Source of the DNA: Vogesella mureinivorans
Lineage (GTDB): Bacteria; Pseudomonadota; Gammaproteobacteria; Burkholderiales; Chromobacteriaceae
Direction of reading: 5' to 3'
Assembly (NCBI RefSeq): GCF_007644035.1
Contig: NZ_VMTV02000577.1
Location: forward strand, 124,001 to 188,000
DNA: 64,000 nucleotides
The position numbers were made by a program, and so were the translations under genes. Below, piece after piece: positions 1 to 8,898 of the stretch (position 1 is the first letter of the stretch; every line of letters begins with the position of its first letter). The notes beneath the pieces were generated by a model. The model had not been told where the DNA came from and did not search any database. It saw only the letters and a program-made list of their open reading frames with translations.

Positions 1-630
1 CGGCTTTTGCAGGGCTGCCGGCTTGGTGGCAATGCGGTCACTGCCTTCTACCGGAAACACGCGCTCTACCACGACGCTGCCAAAACCGCTACGCACGATA
101 TTCAGCTTATGGGCTGCGGCGTAGCTCAGATCCATCAGACGGCTCTTGTGGAACGGGCCGCGGTCGTTAATGCGCACAATGACGGATTCGCCATTCTTCA
201 CATTGGTTACCCGGGCATAGCTCGGGATGGGCAGCGTGGGGTGCGCTGCCGTCATGGCGAACATGTCGTAGCGCTCGCCAGAACTGGTCTTGCGACCATG
301 AAACTGCTTGCCGTACCACGAGGCCTTGCCAGTCTGGCGATAAGGCTTCTCGGATCGGTCCGGGCGGAAACTCATGCCCAGCGCCGAGTACGGTTTGTTG
401 GCCGAAGCAATCAGCGGTTCCGATTGCGGGATGGCATCTGGCACCAGGTCCAGATTGACCGGAATCCGGTCAGCCGGGCCGTCATTCTGGAAATAAGCCC
501 CAGTATTGCTGCCCGGTTTCTTCACATTGGCTTTGGCAGACTGCGTCGCAGTTGCCGGCCTGACAGTGGTACAAGCTACCAGAAAAATGCTGGCACACAC
601 GAGCCACAGCCATCGGTAAAAAGGTTTCAT
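1..630 (-). CDS. rlpA: RlpA septal ring lytic transglycosylase, lipoprotein (3' end outside window)
   Basis: Outer-membrane lipoprotein of the RlpA family, which cleaves peptidoglycan strands lacking stem peptides at the septum. I translated the minus strand from ATG 630; a good ribosome site (AAGGAGAGG) lies just upstream. Residues 1-20 are a lipoprotein signal ending in the lipobox LVAC (Cys20). A low-complexity linker follows to about residue 95. The double-psi beta-barrel domain begins near residue 101 with GKASWYG and contains GRKTSSGERYD, NVKNGESVIVRINDRGPF and SRLMDLSYAAA, all typical of RlpA. The frame stays open to base 1, so the C-terminus (probably including a SPOR domain, not visible) is missing. 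It is the third minus-strand gene after comF and trmL. The family assignment is secure; the septal role is inferred from the family. Confidence 0.93.
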   Translation of the reverse strand, partial: MKPFYRWLWLVCASIFLVACTTVRPATATQSAKANVKKPGSNTGAYFQNDGPADRIPVNLDLVPDAIPQSEPLIASANKPYSALGMSFRPDRSEKPYRQTGKASWYGKQFHGRKTSSGERYDMFAMTAAHPTLPIPSYARVTNVKNGESVIVRINDRGPFHKSRLMDLSYAAAHKLNIVRSGFGSVVVERVFPVEGSDRIATKPAALQKP

Positions 631-666
631 GACCTCTCCTTATGCTGTTGTGCCAACCGTGAATTG

Positions 667-1131
667 CTAAATCCCCCCGGCAAAACCATGCTGGCGCCAG
701 GCTTCGAATACGAGCACGGCGACGGCGTTGGAGAGATTCAAGCTGCGCGATTCGGGCTGCATGGGCAGCCTAACCCGCTGTTCCGTCGGCAGGGTTGCCA
801 GAATATCTGCTGGCAAGCCGCGGGATTCGGGGCCGAAAAGCAACACATCGCCGGGATGGAAGGCGATGTGGTCGTGCCGCGTGGCACCTTTGGTGGTGGC
901 AGCAAAGATTCTGCGGCCAGCCAGGTGGGCCAGACAGGCTTCCCAGTTCTCGTGAACCACCATGCGTGCGTACTCGTGATAATCGAGACCGGCACGCTTC
1001 AGTTTGGCGTCCTCAAGCGGAAAACCCAGCGGTTTGACCAAGTGCAATTCACAGCCGGTGTTGGCACAGAGTCGAATAATATTGCCTGTATTAGGCGGTA
1101 TTTCCGGCTGGTAGAGAACAACGGTAAACAT
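667..1131 (-). CDS. trmL: tRNA (cytidine(34)-2'-O)-methyltransferase TrmL
   Basis: SPOUT-class methyltransferase that 2'-O-methylates the wobble base of certain leucine tRNAs using S-adenosylmethionine. From ATG 1131 it is 154 aa, the family's usual length. It opens with [20 protein letters not shown], carries FGPESRGLP at residues 99-107 and SLNLSNA at 130-136; these are the trefoil-knot cofactor motifs. The frame stays open upstream to a TTG at 1173 whose TTGA overlaps the comF stop. That start would allow translational coupling, but it adds 14 residues that TrmL homologues lack, so I prefer 1131. It sits between comF and rlpA on the same strand and is probably co-transcribed with them. Confidence 0.93.
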   Translation of the reverse strand: MFTVVLYQPEIPPNTGNIIRLCANTGCELHLVKPLGFPLEDAKLKRAGLDYHEYARMVVHENWEACLAHLAGRRIFAATTKGATRHDHIAFHPGDVLLFGPESRGLPADILATLPTEQRVRLPMQPESRSLNLSNAVAVLVFEAWRQHGFAGGI

Positions 1132-1169
1132 CGTTGCGGGTCGAATATTCCAATGAATCAACAGGTTGG

Positions 1170-1898
1170 TCAAGCTTGACGAGCAATGGCCCTGGCCAGC
1201 ACCCAGGCATCTACCTGTTTTGCCCCTGATTTTCTCAGGGTTTTGGCCAGGGAATGCAGGGTGGCGCCGGTGCTGGCGACATCGTCCACAATGGCAATGT
1301 GAAGCCCGTCACAGCGGCGTTTTACGCCGAATGCATCGCGCACATTCTTCAGCCTTTCGCGGCGGTTCAGATTGGCTTGCTGCGCTGTGTTGCGTTTGCG
1401 CCAACACAGCTGGTCGTCAAATCGGACGCGCATTGTATCAGCCAGCGCGCGCGCCAGGGCATCGGGCAGGTTAAAGCCCCGCTCGTGTAGCCTGGCCGCC
1501 GCCAGCGGTACAGGGATGATCAAGTCTGGCAGCGGGCGTTCTGCGCCGCACGGCAGGCGTGCCAGGGCTTGTGGCATCAGGCTGGCCAACACGCCTTGCA
1601 GCGCGGGGGCCGGGGCGTATTTGCAGCGTCTGATCAGGCCTTCCAGCGGGTAGTCGTAATCGTAGGCGCTATACAGGTGGGCGAAGGCGGGGTGCTTGCC
1701 CTGGCAGTCGCCGCAGGGGGCCTGGGCACTGGCGGCGGGGGCCTGGCATATCGGGCAGCGATGGCCCAGGCGCCACGGCAGCTGCTGGCGGCAGGGTGGG
1801 CATAAGCCGTGGCGGGTGGCACGTTGGCCGCATAGTTGGCAGTGCTGCTCAAATAATGGGCAGCTGTCAATTATGTGTCTGCACAGGTTTGACAGCAT
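1170..1898 (-). CDS. comF: ComF family protein (phosphoribosyltransferase fold, competence-associated)
   Basis: A 242-aa protein of the ComF/GntX family. The N-terminus has a CxxC-rich zinc-ribbon-like region ([20 protein letters not shown] within residues 20-70). The C-terminus has a phosphoribosyltransferase domain with the PRPP-binding loop [11 protein letters not shown] near residues 205-215. In naturally competent bacteria ComF is needed for handling incoming single-stranded DNA; in E. coli the homologue GntX has been linked to nutrient use. It is divergent from bioB (60-bp gap to the bioB ATG) and its stop overlaps the alternative TTG start of trmL. One copy of the GTTGGCCGCA repeat (1823-1832) lies inside it. 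Its presence fits, but does not prove, natural competence. Confidence 0.92.
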   Translation of the reverse strand: MLSNLCRHIIDSCPLFEQHCQLCGQRATRHGLCPPCRQQLPWRLGHRCPICQAPAASAQAPCGDCQGKHPAFAHLYSAYDYDYPLEGLIRRCKYAPAPALQGVLASLMPQALARLPCGAERPLPDLIIPVPLAAARLHERGFNLPDALARALADTMRVRFDDQLCWRKRNTAQQANLNRRERLKNVRDAFGVKRRCDGLHIAIVDDVASTGATLHSLAKTLRKSGAKQVDAWVLARAIARQA

Positions 1899-1958
1899 GG
1901 GCCGGCTCCCGCAAGATTCGTTTCATGTTTTTACTCTAATGACGAGCGATTGCCCACC

Positions 1959-2942
1959 ATGAGCCAGGCCACCATCCAATTTACCCGCCCAGCTACGCTG
2001 CACCCGGAAACCACACTGTGGTCGCAGGCCGAGGTCGAGGCGCTGTACGACCTGCCGTTCATGGAGCTGGTATTCCGCGCTGCCGAGGTACATCGCCAGC
2101 ACTTTGACCCCAGCCGTGTGCAGCTGTCCACGCTGGTGTCCATCAAGACCGGCGGCTGTCCGGAAGACTGCGGCTATTGCCCGCAGTCGGTACACCACGA
2201 TACCCCGGTAGAAAACGAGCCGATGATGACGGTGGACGAGGTGGTGGCGGCGGCGCGTAACGCCAAAGCCAACGGTGCCGGCCGTTTCTGTATGGGCGCC
2301 GCCTGGCGTGGCCCGAAAGATGCCGACCTGGAAAAAACCCTGGACATGGTGCAGCAGGTTAAGGCCCTGGGCCTGCAAACCTGTGCCACCTTCGGCTTGC
2401 TGAAAGATGGCCAGGCCGAAAAGCTGAAAGACGCCGGCCTGGACTTCTACAACCACAACCTGGATACCGCGCCGGACAAATACGCCGACATTATCCAGAC
2501 CCGCGAGTACGAAGACCGCCTGGACACGCTGGGCAAGGTGCGTGGTGCCGGGCTGTCGGTATGCTGTGGCGGCATTGTGGGCCTGAACGAAACCCGCGAG
2601 CAGCGCGCCGGCCTGATTCTGCAGCTGGCCAACCTGGCGCCGCAGCCGGAATCGGTACCGGTGAATAACCTGGTCAAGGTCAGCGGCACGCCGCTGGATG
2701 ACGCCGACGCGCTGGACTGGACCGAATTCGTGCGTACCATCGCCGTGGCGCGCCTCACCATGCCCAAGAGCTATGTGCGCCTGTCTGCCGGCCGTCGCGA
2801 GATGCCGGAAGCCATGCAGGCGCTGTGCTTCCTGGCCGGTGCCAACTCCATTTTCTACGGCGACAAGCTGCTCACCACCGGCAACCCGGATGTGGACGCC
2901 GACCGTGCCCTGATGGACAAGCTGGGCCTGCAGCCGCTGTAA
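1959..2942 (+). CDS. bioB: Biotin synthase BioB
   Basis: Radical-SAM enzyme that inserts sulfur into dethiobiotin in the last step of biotin synthesis. The protein is 327 aa from ATG 1959. A TTG three codons upstream at 1950 is possible, but the ATG gives the usual N-terminus. The radical-SAM cluster motif CxxxCxxC appears as CPEDCGYC with cysteines at 67, 71 and 74, followed by PQS as in E. coli BioB. Further family blocks are [24 protein letters not shown] and SAGRREMPE. It faces away from comF, and a terminator follows at 2969-3000, so bioB may be transcribed separately from bioF. bioA and bioD are not in this window. Confidence 0.97.
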   Translation: MSQATIQFTRPATLHPETTLWSQAEVEALYDLPFMELVFRAAEVHRQHFDPSRVQLSTLVSIKTGGCPEDCGYCPQSVHHDTPVENEPMMTVDEVVAAARNAKANGAGRFCMGAAWRGPKDADLEKTLDMVQQVKALGLQTCATFGLLKDGQAEKLKDAGLDFYNHNLDTAPDKYADIIQTREYEDRLDTLGKVRGAGLSVCCGGIVGLNETREQRAGLILQLANLAPQPESVPVNNLVKVSGTPLDDADALDWTEFVRTIAVARLTMPKSYVRLSAGRREMPEAMQALCFLAGANSIFYGDKLLTTGNPDVDADRALMDKLGLQPL

Positions 2943-2968
2943 CCCCGCCTGACCATCTGGTTAAATGC

Positions 2969-3000
2969 AGAGCACCGTGCACGACGCCGGTGCTCTTTTT
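2969..3000 (+). terminator. Rho-independent terminator after bioB
   Basis: The arms AGAGCACCG (2969-2977) and CGGTGCTCT (2988-2996) form a perfect 9-bp stem with a 10-nt loop, followed by four more T (2997-3000). It lies 26 bp after the bioB stop and before bioF. Confidence 0.85.
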
Positions 3001-3017
3001 CATGATCTTGCAGAAAG

Positions 3018-3027
3018 GTTGGCCGCA
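3018..3027 (+). repeat. GTTGGCCGCA repeat overlapping the bioF start codon
   Basis: Exact copy of the dispersed 10-mer. Its last base is the A of the bioF ATG, and it occupies the space where a ribosome site would be expected. The nearest purine-rich stretch is AGAAAGG at 3012-3018. Confidence 0.7.
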
Positions 3028-4178
3028 TGCACCCAGACCAGCTTGAACCCGCCCTGGCCGCGCTGGCGGCCGAGCACCGCTTGCGCCAGCGCCACGCGCT
3101 GCACAGCCCGCAAGGGCCGCACGTCACCATCGATGGCCGCGATTACCTGGCCTTTGCCAGCAACGACTACCTGGGCCTGGCCAACCACCCCGCACTGAAA
3201 ACCGCCATGCAGCAGGCCATTGAGCAGTGGGGCGTGGGCGCTGGTGCCTCCGAGCTGGTGGCCGGCCACTTTGCCATCCAGCAGCAGGCCGAAGCGGCGC
3301 TCGCCGACTGGGTAGGCTGCGACGCTGCGCTGGTGTTCGGCTCCGGCTATGCGGCCAACCTGGGGGTGATCACCAGCCTGGTGGGCCGTGGCGATGCGGT
3401 GTTTGCCGATAAGCTCAACCACGCGTCGCTCAATGACGCCTGCGTGCTATCGCGGGCCGATTTTCAACGGTTTCGCCATAGCGACCTCGCCCATCTGGAA
3501 GCACTGTTGCAAAAAACCCCGGCCCGAACACGGCTTATTGCGGTAGACGCGGTGTACAGCATGGATGGCGACGAAGCCCCGTTGCGCGAGCTGCTCGCCC
3601 TGGCCGAGCGTTACGACGCTTGGCTCTATCTGGACGATGCCCACGGTTTTGGCCTGCTGGGCGAGGGGCGTGGTGCACTGGTGGAATACGCCTTGCACCA
3701 CCCGCGCGTGGTGTACATGGCCACGCTGGGCAAGGCTGCCGGGGTAGCGGGGGCCTTTGTGGCGGGGAGCCATGCTTTAGTGCAGTGGCTGGTCAATACC
3801 GCACGGACGTATATTTTCACCACGGCGCATCCGCCTGCGCAGGCGGCGGCCATTCTGGCCAGTTTGCAGGTGATGCAGCAGGAGGGCTGGCGGCGGGAGC
3901 AAGTGCAGCAGCATATTTTGACATTAAGACAATTTATGCACGATAAATCTTTGCGATTGCTCTCTTCCCGTTCGCCAATTCAAGCGATTATTATTGGCAG
4001 TAACGAGGCTGCGGTAGGAATGGCTGCCGCCCTGCGCGAGCAGGGTGTGTGGATACCAGCCATTCGGCCTCCCACGGTACCGGCAGGAACGGCAAGACTG
4101 CGCGTTTCCTTGTCGGCGGGTCATACCGCAGGTGATTTGGCGGCGTTGTTGGCTGCGCTACAGCAGGTAGCGCGATAA
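3027..4178 (+). CDS. bioF: 8-amino-7-oxononanoate synthase BioF
   Basis: PLP enzyme that condenses pimeloyl-ACP with alanine, the first ring-assembly step of biotin synthesis. It is 383 aa with the fold-type-I landmarks of the family: SNDYLGL near the N-terminus, GSGYAANLG, the aspartate region YLDDAHGFGLLG, and TLGKAAG. Lys236 is the Schiff-base lysine at the same number as in E. coli BioF. The start ATG 3027 is the only one giving the standard N-terminus. The last ~80 codons are visibly more AT-rich than the rest. A second copy of the dispersed repeat lies at 3350-3359, encoding AAN. Confidence 0.96.
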   Translation: MHPDQLEPALAALAAEHRLRQRHALHSPQGPHVTIDGRDYLAFASNDYLGLANHPALKTAMQQAIEQWGVGAGASELVAGHFAIQQQAEAALADWVGCDAALVFGSGYAANLGVITSLVGRGDAVFADKLNHASLNDACVLSRADFQRFRHSDLAHLEALLQKTPARTRLIAVDAVYSMDGDEAPLRELLALAERYDAWLYLDDAHGFGLLGEGRGALVEYALHHPRVVYMATLGKAAGVAGAFVAGSHALVQWLVNTARTYIFTTAHPPAQAAAILASLQVMQQEGWRREQVQQHILTLRQFMHDKSLRLLSSRSPIQAIIIGSNEAAVGMAAALREQGVWIPAIRPPTVPAGTARLRVSLSAGHTAGDLAALLAALQQVAR

Positions 4179-4267
4179 AGCGGCCGCCCAAAGTGCCAAG
4201 CAGTAAGACCACACGAGAATAATAGCCACCGCGCGCTAAAGATGACGAGTGGGTCAATAAAGACTGT

Positions 4268-7123
4268 ATGAACAGTACGGCTGATTTTCTGTTTACACCA
4301 GAAGAAGCTGCCGAAGCGGCACTGGACTTTTTGTTCCGCTTGCAGGCTCCTGAAGGTGCAGCAGTTTGGGGGAAACCGGGAACCGTCTGGCAATGTCTTG
4401 CCAGCCGGGGCGACTGCACTGGCTTGCCAGTGCCCACCGCATTGTCCGGCGAGCTGTCCTGGCAGCCCCCGGTACAGTGCCACCCGCTGGGTAGCCCCGG
4501 CCAGCCACTGGGCTGGCTGCTGTGGCATGGCGCGCGCGAGGCCGACGAGCTTACCCGGCGCCTGGCGGTGCTGCTGTCTGGCCACCTGGTGGCAGGCAGC
4601 ATGCAGGGCGAGTTGGCCATCGCCCGTACCACCCACGAAACCCTGCTGGAAATCAGCCGTCTGGCCAACCACGCCGATAGCGTGGACGACTTCCTGCCGC
4701 GCATGCACCGCGCAGTCAGCCGCCTGATGCCGGCCGACAATTTCTACATTGCCCTGTTTGACGAAGAAGCCGGGCAGATTCGCTTCCCTTATTTTGTTGA
4801 CCAGCTGGACCGCGAGCCGCCAGACGTTGGCCGCGCCTACCCGCTGCGCGGCCCCAGTGCCTCGCTGACGGCCTGGCTGATTCGCGAAAACCACTTTTTG
4901 CTGCTCAAGGGCGACGAAGTGCGCGTGCTGTGCCAGCGCGAGCGCATCCGCTTCATGGGCACACCGCCGCACTGGTGGATGGGCATGCCGCTGGTCAGCG
5001 GCGCAGGCAAGGTGATGGGCGCGGTGGTCATTCAGGGTTATGACCCGGCCTATACGCCTGCGCTGGTAGATGAATCCACCTTCCTGTACGTGGGGCACCA
5101 TATCTCTTGCGCGCTGGACCGCCTGCTTTATCGCGCCCACCTGGAGCAGCAGGTATGGCAGCGTACCAGCGAGCTGGAAGGCATCAACGCGCGGCTGCGC
5201 GCCGAAGTCGTAGAGCGCCAGCGCAGCGAGCAGCTGCAGCACATGCTGTTCCGCATTGCCGAGCTATCCAATACCAGCCTGTCGATGGAAGCCTTTTTTG
5301 TCGGCCTGCATCGCCTGCTGTCCGAATTTATCGATGCCAGCAACTGCATGGTGGCGCTGTACGACCAGAGCCGCGACGAGCTGAGCTTTCCGTACTGCTC
5401 CGACCTGCGTCTGGCCGAGCTGTCCCCGCGCTCGCCCGGGCGTGGCCCGGTAGAGCAGGTGCTGCATAGCGGCCGCCCGCTGCTGCTGGCCGACATGCAC
5501 AGCCACCCGCTGTTCGGCATGCAAAATGATAGCGGCAACCCGCCACACAGCTGGCTGGGCGTGCCGCTATACAGCGGCAATATGCTGCGCGGCGTGCTGT
5601 CGGTACAGAGCTATCAGGAAGACACGCGCTACAGCTGGCGCGACCAGGAAATCCTGGAATTTGTGGCCAACCATATCGGCAGCGCCCTGGCCCGCGTGCA
5701 GGCGCTGGACGACCTGCAGCGTGCCTATGTCGACCTGGAGCAGCGTGTACGCGAGCGTAGCGACGCGCTGGATGCGGCCAACGCCCAGCTGCAGCACGAC
5801 AGCCTGCATGACCCGGTCACCAAGCTGCCCAACCGCAACCATTTCTCGCGCGTGCTCAAGCGCAGCTGGGACCACTTCCAGCTGGCGCCCGAGCAGCGCT
5901 TTGCCGTACTGCTGATCGACCTGGACCGCTTCAAGCTGGTGAACGACACCCTGGGCCACCTCATCGGTGACCAGCTGCTGATCGAAGCCGGGCAGCGCGT
6001 GCGCCAGAGCCTGCGCTTTGGCGACTTCATGGCGCGCCTGGGCGGCGACGAATACGCCGTGCTGCTGGCCTCGGTAGACGATATGGCCGAGTGCGAGCAG
6101 GTAGCGCGTGACCTGGTGGCTGCCTTCGAGCGCCCCTTTGTGCTATCCGGGCGCGAGGTATTCTCCACGGTGAGCGTGGGCGTGGTACTGGCCAGCAAAG
6201 AGCACTACAGCCGCGCCGAAGACCTGCTGCGCGACGCCGACCACGCCATGTACCGCACCAAGCAGAATGGCCGCCACGGTTACACCCTGTTCAACCACGC
6301 CCTGCGCTGCAACCAGGCCGACCAGCTGGCGCTGGAAGCCGAGCTGCGCCATGCCCTGACCAACGACGGCGAACTGGTGCCGTACTACCAGGCCATTGTG
6401 GACAGCCACAGCGGCCGCCTGGCCGGTTTTGAGACCCTGGTGCGCTGGCACCATCCCCAGCTGGGCATCATCGCCCCTGGCGTCTTTCTGCCCATGGCCG
6501 AGGAAAGCGGGCTCATCCTCAAGCTGGACCGCTACATGATCGAGCGCGCCTGCGCCCAGCTGGCCGCGTGGTACGCCGATGGCACCATCACCCACGAAGT
6601 GTGCCTGCACATCAACCTGTCCAGCGCCCACTTCCACGACACCAAGCTGGTGGACTGGATGCTGCGCCTGATCCGCGAGCACCAGCTGCCGCCGGGTACC
6701 CTGCACCTGGAAGTGACCGAAAGCGCGCTGATCGACGTGCCCGACGTCGCCATCGAGGTGATGCGCCAGCTCAAGACCCACGGCATCTGCCTGGCGCTGG
6801 ACGACTTCGGTACCGGCTACTCGGCGCTGTCCTACCTGCACCGCTACCATTTCGACGTGCTCAAGATTGACCAGGCCTTTGTGCGCGAGGTGCACTGCCA
6901 GGAAGAATCCATCGCCATCGTGCGTGCCATCGTGGCGCTGGCCGAGGCGCTGGGCATGGAGGTGGTGGCCGAGGGCGTGGAAACCGAAGTCCAGGTACGC
7001 GCCCTGCGCGAGCTGGGTTGCCCGCGCCTGCAGGGCTACTACTTTGCCCGCCCGGCACCTGCTGCCGAGCTGGACTGGATGCGCCTGGCCGGCATGCCGG
7101 CCGAGCTGGCGCGCAGCGCCTAG
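4268..7123 (+). CDS. GAF-GAF-GGDEF-EAL cyclic-di-GMP signalling protein
   Basis: A 951-aa soluble, sensor-linked regulator of cyclic di-GMP. There is no signal peptide or membrane segment. Two GAF-like sensor domains (about 115-280 and 325-490) are joined by heptad-rich linkers. Next comes a GGDEF domain whose active loop is GGDEY at 592-596, preceded at the correct spacing by an RxxD inhibitory site (RFGD). The EAL domain starts with ETL at 722-724 in place of EAL, keeping the catalytic glutamate, and retains EVTES, DDFGTGYS (845-852) and AEGVE. Both activities therefore look chemically possible. It sits between bioF and bioH in the same direction, 89 bp after bioF, an odd place for a signalling gene. 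The ligand of the GAF domains cannot be told from sequence. Confidence 0.93.
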   Translation: MNSTADFLFTPEEAAEAALDFLFRLQAPEGAAVWGKPGTVWQCLASRGDCTGLPVPTALSGELSWQPPVQCHPLGSPGQPLGWLLWHGAREADELTRRLAVLLSGHLVAGSMQGELAIARTTHETLLEISRLANHADSVDDFLPRMHRAVSRLMPADNFYIALFDEEAGQIRFPYFVDQLDREPPDVGRAYPLRGPSASLTAWLIRENHFLLLKGDEVRVLCQRERIRFMGTPPHWWMGMPLVSGAGKVMGAVVIQGYDPAYTPALVDESTFLYVGHHISCALDRLLYRAHLEQQVWQRTSELEGINARLRAEVVERQRSEQLQHMLFRIAELSNTSLSMEAFFVGLHRLLSEFIDASNCMVALYDQSRDELSFPYCSDLRLAELSPRSPGRGPVEQVLHSGRPLLLADMHSHPLFGMQNDSGNPPHSWLGVPLYSGNMLRGVLSVQSYQEDTRYSWRDQEILEFVANHIGSALARVQALDDLQRAYVDLEQRVRERSDALDAANAQLQHDSLHDPVTKLPNRNHFSRVLKRSWDHFQLAPEQRFAVLLIDLDRFKLVNDTLGHLIGDQLLIEAGQRVRQSLRFGDFMARLGGDEYAVLLASVDDMAECEQVARDLVAAFERPFVLSGREVFSTVSVGVVLASKEHYSRAEDLLRDADHAMYRTKQNGRHGYTLFNHALRCNQADQLALEAELRHALTNDGELVPYYQAIVDSHSGRLAGFETLVRWHHPQLGIIAPGVFLPMAEESGLILKLDRYMIERACAQLAAWYADGTITHEVCLHINLSSAHFHDTKLVDWMLRLIREHQLPPGTLHLEVTESALIDVPDVAIEVMRQLKTHGICLALDDFGTGYSALSYLHRYHFDVLKIDQAFVREVHCQEESIAIVRAIVALAEALGMEVVAEGVETEVQVRALRELGCPRLQGYYFARPAPAAELDWMRLAGMPAELARSA

Positions 7124-7148
7124 GCCACAAAGCCGCCATACGGCGATG

Positions 7149-7187
7149 GCAATAAGCACGGCGGTATCTTTCCGCCGCGCTTATTGC
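7149..7187 (+). terminator. Long hairpin between the GGDEF-EAL gene and bioH
   Basis: The outer arms GCAATAAGC (7149-7157) and GCTTATTGC (7179-7187) plus the inner arms CGGCGG (7159-7164) and CCGCCG (7172-7177) make a strong stem with one mismatch and a 7-nt loop. It is followed by GAAAATACG rather than a T-run, so it may be a weak terminator or a processing/stability hairpin upstream of bioH. Confidence 0.55.
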
Positions 7188-7220
7188 GAAAATACGCCTT
7201 TGCCCCCACTTGGCTGTTCC

Positions 7221-7985
7221 ATGAGCCTGTTTATTGAAACCCACGGTCGCGGCCCGGATGTGGTGCTGCTGCACGGCTGGGGCCTGCACGGTGGCGTATT
7301 CGACCGCGTAGCGGCCAACCTGGCCACCGATTTTTGTGTGCACTGCGTCGACCTGCCCGGCCACGGCGCCAGTGCCGCGGTCGAGACATTCCACCCCGAT
7401 GCCATTGCCGCCACGCTGGCCGAGCGCTTTCCGTTGCCGGTACACGTGGTGGGCTGGTCGCTGGGCGGCCTCATTGCCCAGCACTGGGCTGCGCGCTACC
7501 CGGCGCAGGTAAAAAGCCTGGCGCTGGTGGCCACCAGCCCGCGCTTTGTACGCGACGACAGTTGGCCGCATGCACAGCAGCGCAGCGCCATCGAGGGCGT
7601 GGGCGCCAGCCTGGATACCGCCTTCGAGCTCACGCTGGAGCGCTTTCTGGCGCTACAGATGCTGGGCGCGCCGGCGGCGCGGCAAACGCTGGCCGACCTC
7701 AAGGCACAGCTGTTCTCGCACGGCCGCCCGCAGGGCCTGCTGCCGGCGCTAGACTGCCTGCTGACGGCGGATGCGCGGGAACTTGCCACGGATATTCATT
7801 GTCCTGTAGGGCTGTTCTTCGGTGCGCGTGACGCGATTACGCCGATAGGCGCTGGCCGCTGGCTGGCTGCTGCCCTGCCGGATGCCACCCTGTACGAATT
7901 TGCCCAGGCCTCGCATGCGCCGTTCTTGTCGCATGAGAACGTGTTTATCGACCACCTGCGCCACCACCTGGAACAACACGCATGA
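7221..7985 (+). CDS. bioH: Pimeloyl-ACP methyl ester carboxylesterase BioH
   Basis: Alpha/beta-hydrolase that removes the methyl group from pimeloyl-ACP methyl ester, releasing the biotin precursor used by BioF. It is 254 aa from ATG 7221. The oxyanion region is LLHGWGLHGGVF near residue 15. The nucleophile elbow is GWSLGG with Ser80. The acid is expected in GARDAITP and the catalytic His in SHAPFLSHE. The reading frame is open far upstream but only this start gives a normal BioH N-terminus. The stop overlaps the bioC start (ATGA), so the pair is translationally coupled and completes the BioC-BioH pimelate route. Confidence 0.95.
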   Translation: MSLFIETHGRGPDVVLLHGWGLHGGVFDRVAANLATDFCVHCVDLPGHGASAAVETFHPDAIAATLAERFPLPVHVVGWSLGGLIAQHWAARYPAQVKSLALVATSPRFVRDDSWPHAQQRSAIEGVGASLDTAFELTLERFLALQMLGAPAARQTLADLKAQLFSHGRPQGLLPALDCLLTADARELATDIHCPVGLFFGARDAITPIGAGRWLAAALPDATLYEFAQASHAPFLSHENVFIDHLRHHLEQHA

Positions 7986-8887
7986 GCGAAGCGTTTTACA
8001 CCGACAAATCCCGCGTCCGCGCCTCGTTCGAGCGAGCCGCCGCCAGCTATGATTCTGCCGCCGTGCTGCAGCGCGAAGTATGCGACCGCATGGCCGAGCG
8101 CCTGGACTACATCAAGCTGCAGCCGCAAGTGGTGCTGGACGCAGGTAGTGGTACCGGCTACGCCAGCGCGGCCCTGCGCCAGCGCTACCCGGACGCACGC
8201 GTGCTGGAGCTGGATCTGGCGCACGCCATGCTGGCGGCCTCGCGCGAAAAACAGCGCGCCGGGCAGGGCATGCTGTCGCGCCTGTTCAAGCCGCACAACC
8301 CGTGGCAGCTGTGCGCCGACATCGAGCGCCTGCCGCTTGCCGATAACAGCGTGGACATGATCTGGTCCAGCCTGGCTATCCAGTGGGTGAACGTGCCGGA
8401 CCAGGTGTTTGCCGAGTTTCAGCGCGTGCTCAAACCGGGCGGCATGCTGATGTTTGCCACGCTGGGGCCGGATACGCTGTACGAGCTGCGCCAGGCCTTT
8501 GGCCAGGCCGACGGTGCCACCCACGTGAACCAGTTTATCGACATGCACGATCTGGGCGATGCGCTGATGGCGGCGCAGTTCAGCGAGCCGGTGATGGACA
8601 TGGAAAAAATCGTACTCACCTACGACACGGCCCGCGACGTGATGCACGACCTGAAGGCCATCGGCGCGCACAACGCCACCGCCGGCCGTGGCCGCGGCCT
8701 GATGGGCAAACACGCCTGGCAGCGCGTGGTAGACGCCTACGAGCAGCGCCGCCAGCACGGCCAGCTGCCGGCCACCTACGAAGTGCTGTACGGCCACGCC
8801 TGGAAGGGCGAGCCCAAGAAAAAACCGACCATCCTGCCCGACGGCAGGCAGGTTATCGAATTTACCCGTAACGCGCCCAAGCGCTGA
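7982..8887 (+). CDS. bioC: Malonyl-ACP O-methyltransferase BioC
   Basis: SAM-dependent methyltransferase that caps malonyl-ACP so that fatty-acid synthesis can build the pimelate chain of biotin. The protein is 301 aa. The class-I SAM motif VLDAGSGTGYAS is near residue 52, followed by LELDLAHAML and the DMIWSSLAIQWV block typical of BioC. Starts at ATG 7982, overlapping the bioH stop by 4 bp. With bioH, bioF and bioB this gives four of the biotin genes; bioA and bioD must lie elsewhere. Confidence 0.95.
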   Translation: MSEAFYTDKSRVRASFERAAASYDSAAVLQREVCDRMAERLDYIKLQPQVVLDAGSGTGYASAALRQRYPDARVLELDLAHAMLAASREKQRAGQGMLSRLFKPHNPWQLCADIERLPLADNSVDMIWSSLAIQWVNVPDQVFAEFQRVLKPGGMLMFATLGPDTLYELRQAFGQADGATHVNQFIDMHDLGDALMAAQFSEPVMDMEKIVLTYDTARDVMHDLKAIGAHNATAGRGRGLMGKHAWQRVVDAYEQRRQHGQLPATYEVLYGHAWKGEPKKKPTILPDGRQVIEFTRNAPKR

Positions 8888-8898
8888 GAAAAGCCTTT

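Noticed and set aside
1899-1958. BirA operator in the comF-bioB gap
   Set aside because: I could not find the TTGTAAAC-type inverted halves expected of a BirA box.
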